Source: Onchidella celtica
Lineage: Eukaryota > Mollusca > Gastropoda > Systellommatophora > Onchidiidae
Direction: 5' to 3'
NCBI GenBank assembly: GCA_963931925.1
Contig: OZ007582.1
Span: 21,634,224-21,698,223, forward strand
DNA: 64,000 nt
Shown: positions 46,995-59,860 of the stretch, piece by piece
Layout: each line of letters starts with the position of its first letter
Position numbering within the stretch: position 1 is the first letter of the stretch
Made by a program: the position numbers and the translations under genes
Notes under the pieces: generated by a model
Told to the model about the DNA's origin: nothing
Seen by the model: only the letters and a program-made list of their open reading frames with translations
Database searches by the model: none

Positions 46995-47354
46995 AGGAAG
47001 TCAGGGAGAACAAAGAGAGGGGGCTGGGTGAACGAGGAAAGAGATAAAACGTGAGAGCGAAAAAACGAAAGAGAAAGAAATAAAGAAAAGTGGAGAGGAG
47101 GCCGGACGGGTGAGAAAGAGAGAGGGGGAGGGGGAGATGGGTGAAGAGAGGGAGGGCCGAGAGATGAGACCTGGTAAGAGGAATTATATAGAAGGAAGGA
47201 GGAAAAAGGGGGAAAGCATGGAAGGAATGGATGAATGAAAAGGCGGAAAGAATGAGCCGAAAAGGCTGAAAGAGAAAGTCTGCACGTTTTTGTTTTTCTT
47301 TTTTAAAGTTTATTTTTAATTGATAAACCGTTTTTTTTAATTCCCACAATATAA

Positions 47355-47757
47355 AGAACTAGATGACCTACAGGGCATTGCCCGGAATAAACAATCATAT
47401 GCCCCCCCCCCTCTCTCTCTCTCTCTCTCATATAATAAAAGTAATAAACTACAGTCTTGCTTCAGAACTCATGCGCACCAGAACACTACGCACCAAACTG
47501 AACGCTTGATACGGTTACTTTATATGACCTGCACGGTACTATACATTACGAAACAAACATGCAAAAATACAGATGTTACATAACAATAAATACTGTTATT
47601 TAAAAAAAATACATGCTTGAAGTAAACAACTTTTAATTATAGCCACCATCTTCCTTATCCCAATTGCCACCTTCCTGCCAAATTTAAGGCCTGAAGAGTG
47701 TATAGTTTGGTCAGTTAGTCATGCCAAAGGTTGCGAAGTTACTGAAATATATAATAG
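47355..47757. repeat. Dispersed repeat X, copy with CCGGGCATTGCCCGG-like head
   Basis: Begins with a short palindromic head (AGGGCATTGCCCGGAATAAA), then poly-C and (CT)n. It then runs about 300 bp to TTACTGAAATATATAATAGAT. It is about 90% alike by eye to 57880-58282. The family is not identified. Confidence 0.8.
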
Positions 47758-48344
47758 ATTGCCCATGCATTGTATGTTTTTTAATGTTTTTATGTGTCTA
47801 TCTGGAACGTCTTTAACGTCTTCTAGTTTACTTCATTGCGGTTACCCGTCTTCCATTTTCTCCAAATATTTTTCCACTTTTACTAAATACACTTTATATC
47901 CCTCCTGTCGCTATACAACTTCATCCATGTCTGGTACACACCTGATTTGCCCTCGAAAACTAGCCTTCACAAAGGCAAAACGAAAACATGCCTGGATAAA
48001 GAGGTTTGCTGGCCAGTGAGAGAGGGGAAATGCGCACAATAAAACCGCCTTAAGGATAAGGAGGTTTTATCGTGCGGATTTCGGGTCAGCAAACCTGCGC
48101 AACACCTAAAACATAATTGTAATCATAATCATCAGGATGAGACATCAGGCAGTGTATTAAGTTGTAAAAGCAAATGTATACTAGTAAGAAAATTTCAAGA
48201 ATCTGCGACCTGTGGTTTGGAATAAATCAGTTTTTTCCTTCTCCTGTAAAATTTCCCAAACCAGCTTTGTGAGGTTTTATTATGCGGACGACGACATGTA
48301 GCTTAGTTAAGCCACCTTCGTTGAACAGCCGCTGCAGTGCACAT

Positions 48345-48508
48345 GAATCACTATTGTTCTATTTTTTTTTTACACTTGAAAAAGGTGAAAGCCGAAAATT
48401 TGTGTATTTTCCGGTCTTCTCTTTAGTTTGCTTTGTATCGTTTGAGTTTTATTTCTCACGCAGAGCTTCGCTACATACAACTTTTTCTTTTTGCCCAATT
48501 TTGACAAT
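48345..48508. repeat. Dispersed repeat, 3' segment copy
   Basis: CACTTGAAAAAGGTGAAAGC... TTTTTGCCCAATTTTGAC matches 63556-63715 over about 150 bp. Confidence 0.8.
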
Positions 48509-48692
48509 CACTGAATTAGTAGGGAAGACGCCGGAAGGAGTGATGCATGCAAGGCTAGCCTAGCGTCCTTTCTGGTCTGCTGTTCCACGCGAATAAGCTC
48601 CCGTCTCTCCCCTTAGCACCGAACAGCACGTCGATGCGCCTCCCTACGATAATGTGTGTTTCACGATGCACTTCGGGTGGTTTATAGACAGT

Positions 48693-49207
48693 CCGCGCAT
48701 ATACGCACCGTCGGCGGAAGTTACGCAACGCGGAGGAATTTGTCCGTTATCGCACTATTTTGGGTCGCGCTTTGTGGCGATTCGGCTATGTCAGATACGA
48801 AAGTGACGTTGGAACTGCTGTCATTACGGAGCCAAAATTTTTGAACTTTTCATCCAGAAACAAGCTTTTTTTCACGATATGAATGGATTTTGATGACATA
48901 TTAACCTTTTTTTCGTGCGAATTTGATGGCCATTTTTTTCTGCCCATAACTGTTGTGTTCACTAATCTTCATTTTTCAACATGTGGTAAAACCCGATTTC
49001 GCTGTGGTAGCGTAGCATCCTTGTGGTAGTGTAGCGCCCTACTTTTTCATGTTCGCATGGCCTTTATCGAAGTGGGGCTGCCTTCCCGATTCAGAACTTT
49101 AAAATCAGATTAATCTTCGTTCCGTAACCCTGTTGGTACAACACTATTGTGAACAAGACTTTATTCTGACAACCTATGAACATTTATCTTTTTTCTTTTA
49201 CAAATAT
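48693..49207. repeat. Direct repeat, copy B
   Basis: Second copy of the 45660-46168 sequence in the same orientation. It is preceded by a segment like the right end of the nested element. Confidence 0.85.
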
Positions 49208-49640
49208 ATGAATTTCCCGGCATTATCCGGGATAAAACTGTGAACCCACCCTTCCATCTCTCTCTCTCTTTTTGGTCTAGAAAGCTTCCCATATTTTACA
49301 GTCGTACTGCAGATTTCATGCGCACCAGAGCACTATGCACTCATTTCTGGTAGGGAAATGGCGCGCACTGAATTGAACGCATATTAATACATCGTTTCCG
49401 GTGCGGTGAGCTTACTACAGGGAGCCAAAACAAAGATCATTGTATTTTACTTTTTTACGACTTTTAATTTAAAAATACCTGAAACTTGAATTAACACAAT
49501 CAGTCGATAGAAAAGCGATTGAACTGGATTTACTGACACATAAGAAAATTAATTTTATAACTTTTGAAACTGTCATTTAGGTTGTAAAGTCGAGCAAAAA
49601 ATGGGGCAAAACTGCACCACAATGAATACCGAACAGAACG
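49205..49640. repeat. Dispersed repeat X-related segment
   Basis: Head TTTCCCGGCATTATCCGGGA followed by (CT)n. The body, with GTCATTTAGGTTGTAAAGT and TGCACCACAATGAAT, resembles 58330-58665. Confidence 0.6.
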
Positions 49641-50753
49641 TAGGTGCGCGGAGTGTCCTTCGCTACGATAAGGTGTGCATTACGATGCGCTTCGGGTGGC
49701 TTTTGATAAGTAACTTTAGGCCAACATGATGCCCCGGCGCGGACTCTCTAGTATAAAACATCGTGTAACGTTCAGATTTGGTGAATACAGACGAGCAGAA
49801 GCATCGTGTCGTGAAGTATCTCCGGTTGACCAGTACCTGAACTGTGTGCTTTGAAGACAAGAAGTCCTTGCTAACGGACTGACTGAGCTCTAGAAAGAAA
49901 GGTCTGAGTGGGCTGACCTTTGAAAGCCCACGCTGCGCTATATTGATGTTCGCGCCTACCAGTAGGCGTGAGCAATGGTAATATATCTTATTTATTCAAG
50001 CATAATAGAGATCGGAGATAGAGAGAGAACTACAGCCTCATAGGAAGACTAAGGAAACCCCAGCTGGCACTCGACCACGAGTGTCCTGTATCATAGATCT
50101 ATTGCCATAGTATGATTGGAATAATATAGCACATTGTTGATGAATTGAATAGTGATTGTGCATAAAATATAGTCTTTTGGCAAGTGCTTAAATTACCTAC
50201 AAGCCGAAGAGTGCTTCTGTAGGCTTTGAACGTACTGGGCTCTCCTAACATTTAAGCCCATATGATCTATGGAGAGTTTGCCTGGCGACTGGCCAGTGGC
50301 GACTCAACGGTCACTTTAAATTGATATCTAGTTTCGTATAATATACCTATTTGCTATTGATTGCAGTACCTCCATAGTTACATGAATATCATTGGTTAAG
50401 TTATTAATTAGAGTTTTTTGGTTTGAATATATACCCCTATTGTCTTTTGTTTTGTTATTAATATTTATGTAAACTATGGCCTGACCGGCCTGACATATAT
50501 ACGCTCTAGTTATTTAATACTTTTCTTGTGTGGTTGTGTCCGAGTGTGAGTTAGCTGCCTCTCGTGCAGTCGTAACATCCCCAAGACCCTAACTCTGCTC
50601 GTGACAGTAATGTATCATTTTCAAGAGCTACCAATATCTTTTGTTCGTGCATTTACATTTGGGATGAAAAACCGTTGCTGTTTAAGTATCAACAAGATGT
50701 TAAGAATGGCGTGTCCCTCGTGATAGTTTCACACAGTTTATGTTTTCTAATGT

Positions 50754-51853
50754 TGTCAACGTTCGAGGTGAGTAAGGTCTTGGGGATAATAGCGCATTCG
50801 ACTAATCGAAAGGCCACTCACCCTCGTCCAGGCACAATCATAATAATTAATAACACACTCGAATATATATATCAGGCCTGAAGGGCCATATTACTTTATT
50901 ACTACGGATACAATAGGTATGATTGCAGATACAATAAATATGGTTGCAGATACAATAGATAGGATCGCAGAATACAATAAATATGGTTGCAGATACAATA
51001 GATAGGATTGCAGAATACAATAAATATGGTTGCAGATACAATAGATAGGATTGCAGATACAATAAATAGGACTGTCTTAATTAGTGGCTACATCAAAGCC
51101 CCGTTGTGGGAACTCCAGCTTGTCGCTGAACTTATTAACTGTAATTCAAAAGTTCTAATCTCACATGGGATACAACTAAGGCATTCAATATAACATGAGA
51201 TACAATATCTACGTACTACGTCTACAAAAGATTATTTTTCTATGACTGACTTCAATACTTCTTTCTATCCACACCCTATCATTCTACACTGTATTAATCC
51301 TGTCTCTATTGTGAGGATTGCCAGGTGGCTTTCCTACTACTCAGCTTCGTCACTGGGCTGATCTAGTAATTCCTGTCTCTATTGTGTGGACTTATGAATT
51401 GCCTACCATTATACGCTCGTAGCCAAGTACGAGCGTAGATCCAAAGGACACGGTTCGCACTTTTGGTCTAGTGCGACGAGGCGTTATCAATTCTCTGGAT
51501 GACGACACGGTCACTCCACTTCGACTTCACTTGTATCTATTCTGTCTGTGCTCGACTCCTATTGTCAGGCCCTGGAGCTCGAGCCGAGAGGAACCTCACT
51601 GGATCGAATGATTTCCACAGCCGTTCTCTGCTTAAACAATGGCGACTTAAGCTTATATACCTCCAGCCAAACCCCGTGAAAGTTTCTTGTCTCACCTTCC
51701 GAAATCCTGCCGGGTTCACGTGCCCCGTGCACTGCTTACACAACTCACCGCCTTAAGGCGTGAGTCCACTAACCTATAAAATCCCACCTTTTTATTCTAA
51801 GGGTCGGATCACCCTAACACTACTCACTGGATCCCAAAAATGAGATCATGACA
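50754..51853 (+). mobile_element. Solo LTR, copy 2 (1,100 bp)
   Basis: Near-identical to 4415-5515, with the same TGTCAACG start and ATGACA end. It has its own 5-bp target duplication AATGT (50749-50753 and 51854-51858). Different duplications at the two sites show independent insertions rather than a segmental duplication. Confidence 0.8.
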
Positions 51854-51858
51854 AATGT

Positions 51859-54423
51859 CATCACTGAATATAATGACATTTCAGTTGCTCTTTCGGGACA
51901 GCGACATAAGCAAGTGTTTTTTGTTGTTGTTGTTTTTTGGGTGCGAAAGTACGAAAAAGGAAAATATTACACTTACCTGCTCTTTGTAGAACCAAATTCT
52001 TTTGTCCCCGGAAACCATTGTTCTCTGTTACGAATGACAAAAATTTTAATGCATTATAACTTTTTTTTGTCCAGCTTTTATTATGACTATTAGAGTAGTA
52101 TAGGCCTGCATATTATGTGATCTGTCATAGTGAAAGGTGAGATGGGCATAGCCTTAAGCATAATGGATTTCACACACTTTTGACTACTTATTATGGAAAA
52201 CTGTGTATCTTCCTTGAAAAGTGTTGAAAAGCAATTCAATGCATGAACTTAGGAGGGTGACGATATGGAACTTACGTGGAGATGTGCTTGCAAGTCCATA
52301 GTGGCACAGAGCTAGACAAATCCACCAGACATGTTGGAGTGTGGCCATAGCTGAGTGCTAAACTCTCAATAAACGGCAGGCTGGTTCTGCGGACTGGACA
52401 TTGTGATATCAAAGTTAGCTTTGGCATAGTTCATAAACGCAGTGGTTAGTAGATGCGTTTTAGTAAGACAAAATACAACATTTAGTTATTTTCATGGCAC
52501 ATCTAAGGCAAAATTTGTCACATCCTTATTGAATTATATGAAATGAATAGGACTGAACTTTTCTTCAAGGTTCGTTAGAAGGTACAGCCGAATGTGAATT
52601 TCTTTATTTAATGAGCTTAGTAGCTGATATTGACCCGAGATAAGAAAGAAGGTACTATGTGAAGGAAAACAGTGTCAAAAGTATGAGATCTATGGGTTGT
52701 TATGGTTAAGGCGGTCCCACTGTAAGATATAAGACATACTTTTTTTTTCAACGTTCGGCCTACCGAAGTCGCCTCAAGCCAATTGTTAAAAATGCCAAAT
52801 TTTTGGATTTCAATAGCCTTTGAAAATCGAATGATATCAGTCATTAAAAGAAAAATAAAACGGTTCACAATATAGGCCCTCTGTGTGGATTCAGGAGCTT
52901 CCATAAACATTTTCATTGAGATATGTCAGAAATTACGATAGCCATTTACAATAATTATACTATTTCCACTCTTTTTCCAAAGCTATACAACGTTTCCCTT
53001 CATATTGTGTGATCCTAGTTATTTGTTGTTAATATTAGCTTCCTGGCACCATAATCAAAAATACACATTTAGCTTTACCGCCGCCCCTTAAAGAACTGCT
53101 ATGATTTTTCATTTTTTAAATGACCGGGTCTGAAAATGCACTGCATGTATTATTTTTGTCTTAATCCCATACTGCCGTGCCGCCATAAAGCCCGATAGTA
53201 GCAAAGCAAAGTGTTTTGTTGTGTGGCACTACAATGAAGCTAAGGTAGCCCTCCTGGCCTGTACATTCTATCACTAAGAAAAAACTAAGACTTTCTTGTC
53301 AGATGACAAAGAAACAGTCACACAAACCCTTCAAAATGATCAGACGAAAACTATGGGTACTGTGTGGTAGGGGTATGGGGATGTACCAAAAATACTATCC
53401 GTTCTGTGTTTACGTTTTCCACTTTTATAAAAGTGCTGGTGATCAAAATCTTTCCAATAACTTATTTATTTATTTGTTTATTTATTTACTTATTTTTTTA
53501 TTTCAGAAAGTGTGTTATATATTTTTTTATATTTGGTACTGTTTTGTGCGTTCAAAATATAGATCTAGTTGTTGTTTTTTTTCCCTTTGTTTTTTTTGTT
53601 AAATTTTTTTTTTTTGCTGTTATTTTTATTTAGCCACCGTCCAGCTTTAAACAAACCCCCTGCCTGTATGACAAAATAATTTTAAAAAGGAAAAAAAGCA
53701 TTTTAGTTTTAGTTGTATAAGAGCAACATGTATTTGTACTATTTAGGTGGTTCCAAATATTGACTCCTCTATACATTCCCTTAGAAGAATGACCAGCAAG
53801 TTAAGAGGGGAGGGGGATCTTGGTTACCTGTTAGATACTTTGCCTTCTAGGGCCACGTTCGGAATACTTACAGTACTTCCATTTAATATTGCCACTGAAA
53901 TAAGGATATTATTATTTGTTTTATTACAAATTATGATACTAATTACTATATTTCATCACTACATACACCCCAAGTCTTGAAACTTACCCTAGACAGCAAA
54001 CTCTCTGTTGTAAGGTATAGCCTGTTCCTCTCGCCAGCAATGGCATATTACATAACAACAACGACATTAACAACGAAGACAACATTAATGCCAAGCCAAT
54101 AATGTATATCTTGAAATACCCATATAAGCATTCATTGCTGACGTTTGAGAATTGTTTGAAAAGAGGTTCGGCTGCACCACGATTCAGCCCACTCTTCACT
54201 TTCTTTGAACTTCCGACTCCAAAGGGTGTCAACACCTTGGCCATGCAGGTAACCTCTTTTCAGCCCAGTATCGGTCAGGCCAATTGATGATGATACGCTT
54301 CGATACTAAAACTTTCCCATATGCGTTCAACAAGGTTTGGACTGTCATTAATTTGCTTGTTTCAAAGTGGCCGCATTAAAAAGTTTTGTTGTTATCGTTG
54401 GTGGGAAGTAAATTTATTTATAT
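51859..54423. other. Intergenic, nothing recognised
   Basis: AT-rich, with a T-rich low-complexity stretch at about 53460-53630. No coding motif was recognised on either strand. Confidence 0.5.
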
Positions 54424-55407
54424 TTAGATTAAGATGCTAAAATGCGTTATTAAAATCATTTTTACAAAGTTGGGGGGGCACATCTTTTTCGAGATCTGGC
54501 GTAGAAATTCGGTGAGATCAATTTCTCCGTCTTCGTATTTTTTATACAACTGTTCTTTCCTCCGTCTTTTTCTCTCTTTGTTCCTTTCTCCTCTTAGGCG
54601 AAGGTTGGCCAGCACAAAGAATCTTTAGTTTGATCTTTTCTTGTTCATACTTGAGCGTCTCTAAAAATCTGAAAATGTTTGGGTGCTGCGGTGTCTGGCA
54701 CAGGTATTGCTGGAAGATGTAATCCGCAAATTTCTCTGCTTGGTCTACTGAAGGCTGGATCGGCATCACCGTGAAAACAAAACAGTCTTCAATATCTCCT
54801 GCTGGCAGTACTGGAATGGCGAAAAATGGTTTGAGCCATTAATCCAGTGTTGATTGACCGTCCTTATAAAATGTTGTTAAGCCAAGTGCCTGCATTTTTC
54901 TATACCATGTTTGACTTAGATAGAAATTACAAATCTTTATTTTGCAAGAAGGCCACGTAGATGCGAGAGCTGAATGAAATGAAATCTCTAAATCTACCTG
55001 TATCTCTTTCGGCCGTAGATCAATGTTAAAATATTTGACCGCGTCCAGAATCATTGTCAACATCTTTTCATACCTTGATTTCTTCTTGTCTGGTAAAAGG
55101 TAAAACATACAGGGTGTATAGCGCCCGTGCTGGAATCCATGCAAAGTGTACATTTGTGGGAAATATTCAGGATTTGAATGTGCCATCACCAAGGAGCTTG
55201 GCCATCACTGAAAAGGCACTGGCTGTTTGCTAGGAAAAGTAGATTCTCCTCAGTTGTCGGCGAGCCATATTCCGCATTTGTCTTACATATTGATAAGTTG
55301 TAATCTGCTAGGTCTAACTGTTGGAGGGTTTCTAATATTTCTTCTTTGCTCTGAGGCAGTTTGTGTCTTTCTTTCAGTCTTTGACGATAGAATGAGTTGT
55401 TTTCCAC
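54424..55407 (-). pseudogene. Broken MULE-type transposase gene
   Basis: Minus-strand pieces in several frames match a Mutator-like (MULE) transposase. In order: an N-terminal segment (55407-55186); a GDGTF motif holding the expected first acidic residue, in a shifted frame near 55190; YTLHGF and MFYLLPDKKKSRYEKML; QVDLEISF with the second acidic region; and KIKICNFYLSQTW, the usual C-x(n)-H/Q region. A stop follows at 54839, then a downstream part (PSVDQAEKFADYIFQQYL) and a Lys/Arg-rich C-terminal part in another frame (LYKKYEDGEIDLTEFLRQI). At least two frameshifts and one nonsense codon show it is dead. The MULE domain catalyses cut-and-paste transposition of its own element. Terminal inverted repeats were not found. 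Confidence 0.7.
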
Positions 55408-55410
55408 GTG

Positions 55411-57879
55411 GCCAATGTAGTCTGGTTTCTTTATTTGGCAAGGGTATCGAATACCTAATTACAAGTCAACAGGGCTGAAACGACATCATCGGCTTGAGCT
55501 AAGAACTTTGTTTACTTACGAGCTGTCAGCTGTCAGCGATTAAAGTTTTGTTGGAGAAAGTGCTTCCATTCAATTGTACTCCTAATATGTTATAAAGAAA
55601 ATTAATGGGTTTTCATATTTTTTACTGAATGGCTGATTATTTGGGCACGTTTTGCTTTGGTTTTTAAATTCTAAGGTTTTAGGTGTATATAGCAACAGTA
55701 ATAACTAGTCTGTAAATAGATTCACAGTAAGCCGCTTTATTGAGTAAAGGCCACGCGTCCCAGTCTAGTAATCTCCCAGACGCCAATCCAAAATGCTTTG
55801 AATACGGCCGTGTGTGGGTAGATTTTGATTACAAAAGGTGATGGTTTTCGGATAAAAGACAATTTAAGGAGAGCATGCCGCACCACGAGACCATTGTGCT
55901 ATATATAGCATGAATTAATTTTTGACAGTAGGATTACGGAGAGAGATGGGGCGGAATTAAATTTATCCCGGGCTAAGGCTGGGGTAATTAATAATTATGT
56001 CATTACTATTACATTTTAATTCAACTAACAACGGTGTCTTATTAATACCCATATTATAGGGTGTCGATTATTATTTTTATTAATATACATACACTCCTGT
56101 TAAACACAAATGAACGCAGGTTAGAAAGAAATAAGATTCAGGCCACTTAATTAAATTTGAGTGTTTGGTGTGCAAAATGCATGTGTTTTGTTTTTTTCGT
56201 GATGTTTAACAATAATATTTTATACTTAAAAGCTATATTTGAATATCACAGAAGCTGCCGCAATCAAAATAGGCAATCAATGTCATTGTAACTGTTGGAG
56301 GTCACGGGGTAGTTTTTTTTTTTTTGCAGGTTTTACACCCTAACACGCCCAACAGATAGTTGGGGAGGCTCGGCATGGGGCAGTCTCGGCGTGCCATGAT
56401 CAAATTTACAACCCACATCCTTTTTTCTGCTAAATTCATTAAGAAGATTTTGCTCCCTTCGGATCATCTATTCACTAATTATTGCGTCCTCTCTGTCCAT
56501 ACCACTTCGCACTTTGTCTCATTCAGTTAGGAGTAGGTTAGGACATTAACAGATCTAACATAAACAGCCACTTTAGAGCGGACCTCTTCAGTTTAGAGAC
56601 GTTTATTATTGTTGTGGCATCAGGACTAACAATCGACGCTTCTTTTGATGAAGTGGGAAAGTGGGAAGAGCTCACCCCTGGGTTCCGTATAAACCAGAGC
56701 CAGTTGAAAACTAACAAATATTTGCAGTAACAGATCTTATTTCCTCTTTGTTTCTCAAACAGCAACTAAAACATAAAATACGAAAAAGACAACTAACAGG
56801 ATATCACAGTACTGACAGTATTGTCTAAACATAACCATATTTAACAAGTTAGACTGACTCGCTAATGGGGTCGAAAAAAAAAGTATAGTGAGCTCGGGGA
56901 AAGAAATAGGCAATCAAGAGAAAAAAAAAACACATGCAGAGCAAATTTATGATGGTAAATGAGTTCAAAATACACTGTCATCTTGTCTTCAGAGTGTTTA
57001 CCTAGATGCTGTGTATGGGTAAAACGACTGATTATAAAAGAAAACAAACCAAAATTACAACAAAAAAAAACTATTAAGAGGGAAAATGGAAGTGAGGGAA
57101 TGTAAGGTTAAGCCAGTACTGGCGGACAAGGCACCTGGCCAAGGTGGAACAATAGAAAAAAAAAAGAAAATAATTATATCTGTGCTCAGAAAGCTGTTTT
57201 GGGCACTATAACAACAACTTCAGACTTAGGTATCAATCAATTCCATTAATAAAGCAACATAATATTAGCGATCTGAAGTCTGCACTCAGCATACAGCGCT
57301 AACATGCTCTTTTTATTGGATGTTCAGCGATGTAGTATCAGTAGAAACAATTTCATACGATTTCAACTATGAAGCCCCCACTTGCCTCCCAAATTGAAAT
57401 CTCATTTATATCAGCAAGTCTTTAGATCTCTCCTCGGATGGGGACTAAAGCAAATAATGAATCATAGGTAACACTGGGATCCCCTGGCTCTTAGCACCTC
57501 CAAGTATGATGAGAGTGTAATCTGGCTATGGACTGCGTTATGTATATCTCATTGCCATTGCATTTTCATAATAATAATATTGATAGTACCTAATAACAAA
57601 AATAATCTTCAACTACGGACCACCTGTTTTATTCCTTTTAAAAATATGTGCACACCCAAATGGATAGTATATCAGTAGCGAACTCTTCTTCCCCCATTCT
57701 CCATTTCTCATTCTGTCCAGGATAAGATAGCACAGATCCCTTACATGTACATCGGATTCTGTAACATTGTGAATGAGTAATCGATAGTAGGACTCAGTAA
57801 ATTGCCTGAGCATGATAAGATGTTGCCTGAGCATTCTTCTTTGTTGCCGATTTGTCTCTCAATCAGAAAATATATTATA
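55411..57879. other. Intergenic, nothing recognised
   Basis: AT-rich noncoding sequence. No exon with a signal-peptide-like start and a phase-1 donor on the minus strand (as the mucin gene needs) could be recognised. Confidence 0.45.
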
Positions 57880-58282
57880 CTAGAGGACCTACCGGGCAAT
57901 GCCCGGAATAAACGATCATGTGCTCCCCCCCCCCTCTCTCTCTCTCTCTCTCATATAATAAAAGTAATAAACTACAGACTTGCTTCAGAACTCATGCGCA
58001 CCAGAACATTACGCACCAAACTGAACGCTTGATACTTTTACTTTTTATGACATGCACGGTACTGTATATTACGAAACAAACATGCAAAAATACAGATGTT
58101 ACAAAGCAATAAACATTGTCACTTTTTAAAAATGCATACTTGAAGTAAACAACTTTTAATTATAGCCATCATCTTCCTTATCTCAATTGCCACCTTCCTG
58201 CCAAATTTAAGGCCTGAGGAGTGTATAGTTTGGTCAGTTAGTCATGCCAAAGGTTGCAAGTTACTGAAATATATAATAGATG
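57880..58282. repeat. Dispersed repeat X, second copy
   Basis: Same order as 47355-47757: head ACCGGGCAATGCCCGGAATA, poly-C/(CT)n, then the shared body to ATATATAATAGATG. Confidence 0.8.
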
Positions 58283-58329
58283 CTGAAACCAAACCCACCG
58301 CCTGCAGTGATGTGATTAAAATTTTATGT

Positions 58330-58665
58330 CAATCTCCCTTGTGTCATCCAGGCCATCTCCAGAACTCATGACCCGCAGGTCACTACACACCTACTCAACG
58401 CTTGCCAAATACAGTCTCCCGTACGGGGGGCTTCTCGACCGGAGCACATAAAAAAAGATTATTGTATTTGTACTTTTACATTTTCACAACTTCCAAAAAA
58501 AAAAACAATTTGCGAAATTTGAATAAACACCATAGTTCCATATAAAAGAGACTGGGTTAGATTAGATGACAATTGAGAAAATTATTTGTTAATTTTGTAA
58601 GCTGCCATTTAGGCTGTAGCGTGGGGCGAAAGTATCGCCAAAATTGCATCACAATGAATCACTCC
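58330..58665. repeat. Dispersed repeat X-related segment, second copy
   Basis: Diverged match to the body at 49320-49630: ACTACACACCTACTCAACGC, GCCATTTAGGCTGTAGCG, TGCATCACAATGAATC. Confidence 0.55.
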
Positions 58666-59860
58666 TGCCACTTTTCTTTTTCATTATCAGATTTATTTAT
58701 TTATTTATTTACTTATTTATAGAAGTGTACAGGTTTTAGCCAAACAGTTAAAGGCAATCGTTTCGCTGGATATGGTGAGAAATACTGACTCAGTTAAGCA
58801 ATTGTAAGATACGAAATACTTCTATCTCACCAAAGAAAGTCAATACATAAAGAAAGATTTGAAATTCTTGGGAGGCTAAGACTACTCGAGGAGATATAAT
58901 TATCATCTTTTAAGAAACAAACAAACAACGAAAAACAAAACGTGTGAATTCTCTGCTGTCGCAACAGCGTTTGGAACAAAGCTAAAACATGAAAAAAAAA
59001 ACGCCTGTATGTTGAGCAGCCTTTCAATTAAAAACAATAGTGACATGCTACAACAAAATGTAAAAGATTTAGAAAGAAAAAACAACAACATGTGTTAGGT
59101 CCTGACACACCTTCGTCACACAAAAAAAAACAAAAAAACACAAGTTCAAAAAAAATTCAAACAATTATTTAAAACAACAAGAAACAATTGCCACTGTCTT
59201 AACTGTTGCAAGTTCCTCGAGAAGAAAAAAAGATCTGTCCTGAGTTTGCAATGTAAAACTTTTTTTTTTCTCTCTTGCCATTCAAGAGATGTCTGTTATC
59301 TCGGTCTTTGTCTTCCTTTGAAGGGTGGTAAATATAAATTGTACCTGAGAAAGTCAATGGCAGTTACAAATCGCGAAGAAAACAAGAAAGGTAATTAAAA
59401 GAAAACAAAACAAACCTCTTCTTGATGTAAAACTGTGAGACTCATAAGCTGTCAGAATTGTGAAAGAAATCAGTCACTTCTCCAGATTATCCGAATCATC
59501 ACTAAAAACTGTCGCAGAAATTCCTCGATGTGAACATTAAACAACTGAAGAGCTACAGCAAAGACGAGTCCCTTATAAACGCACACCCTGTCAGCATCAC
59601 ACAGATCACCATATCGTGTGGGCTACAAAGTAAAAAGGACGGAAATCGAACAATCTTTCAGAGTATAATTCTGGGATGGGCCAAGAAAACTCTGCGATTA
59701 GCGGTTTTGTCTGGTACTACAAAGGCCTTTCAAACTAAGCTAACCTAGGGCTTATTATTAATTTCTCACTTCTCACTTCTTCCAAATTCTCTCCTATTGA
59801 CTAACCCGGGATTTTTCAAACATTCTGAAAAATCTACCCGGGAGACCGGCTTTTTACTTA
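58666..59860. other. Intergenic, A/T-rich
   Basis: Several poly-A/poly-T runs and a TTTA run at about 58690-58720. No gene recognised. Confidence 0.5.

Larger units (their letters stand above)
45651..49748. mobile_element. Nested element with 12-bp inverted ends and TA duplication
   Basis: Left end GAGAGTCCGCGC at 45651 and right end GCGCGGACTCTC ending at 49748, both bordered by TA. Inside, 45660-46168 and 48693-49207 are diverged direct copies. A right-end-like segment (about 48640-48690) resembles 49655-49710, so two copies of one element appear joined, and other repeats are nested between them. No intact transposase is visible. Confidence 0.6.
45279..50606 (-). mobile_element. LTR interrupted by a nested 4.1-kb element
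   Basis: Starts TGTCATGATT and ends GCTCGTGACA. It is flanked by GTAAT on both sides (45274-45278 and 50607-50611). Removing the nested insertion (45651-49748 and one TA) leaves about 1,228 bp, the size of the other solo LTRs here. Read on the minus strand, its start (TGTCACGAGCAG... GGTCTTGGGGAT) resembles both the 12853 and the 4415 copies. Confidence 0.75.

Noticed and set aside
4415..51853. Segmental duplication explaining the 1.1-kb pair at 4.4 and 50.8 kb
   Set aside because: Each copy has its own different 5-bp target duplication and unrelated flanks, so they are independent insertions.
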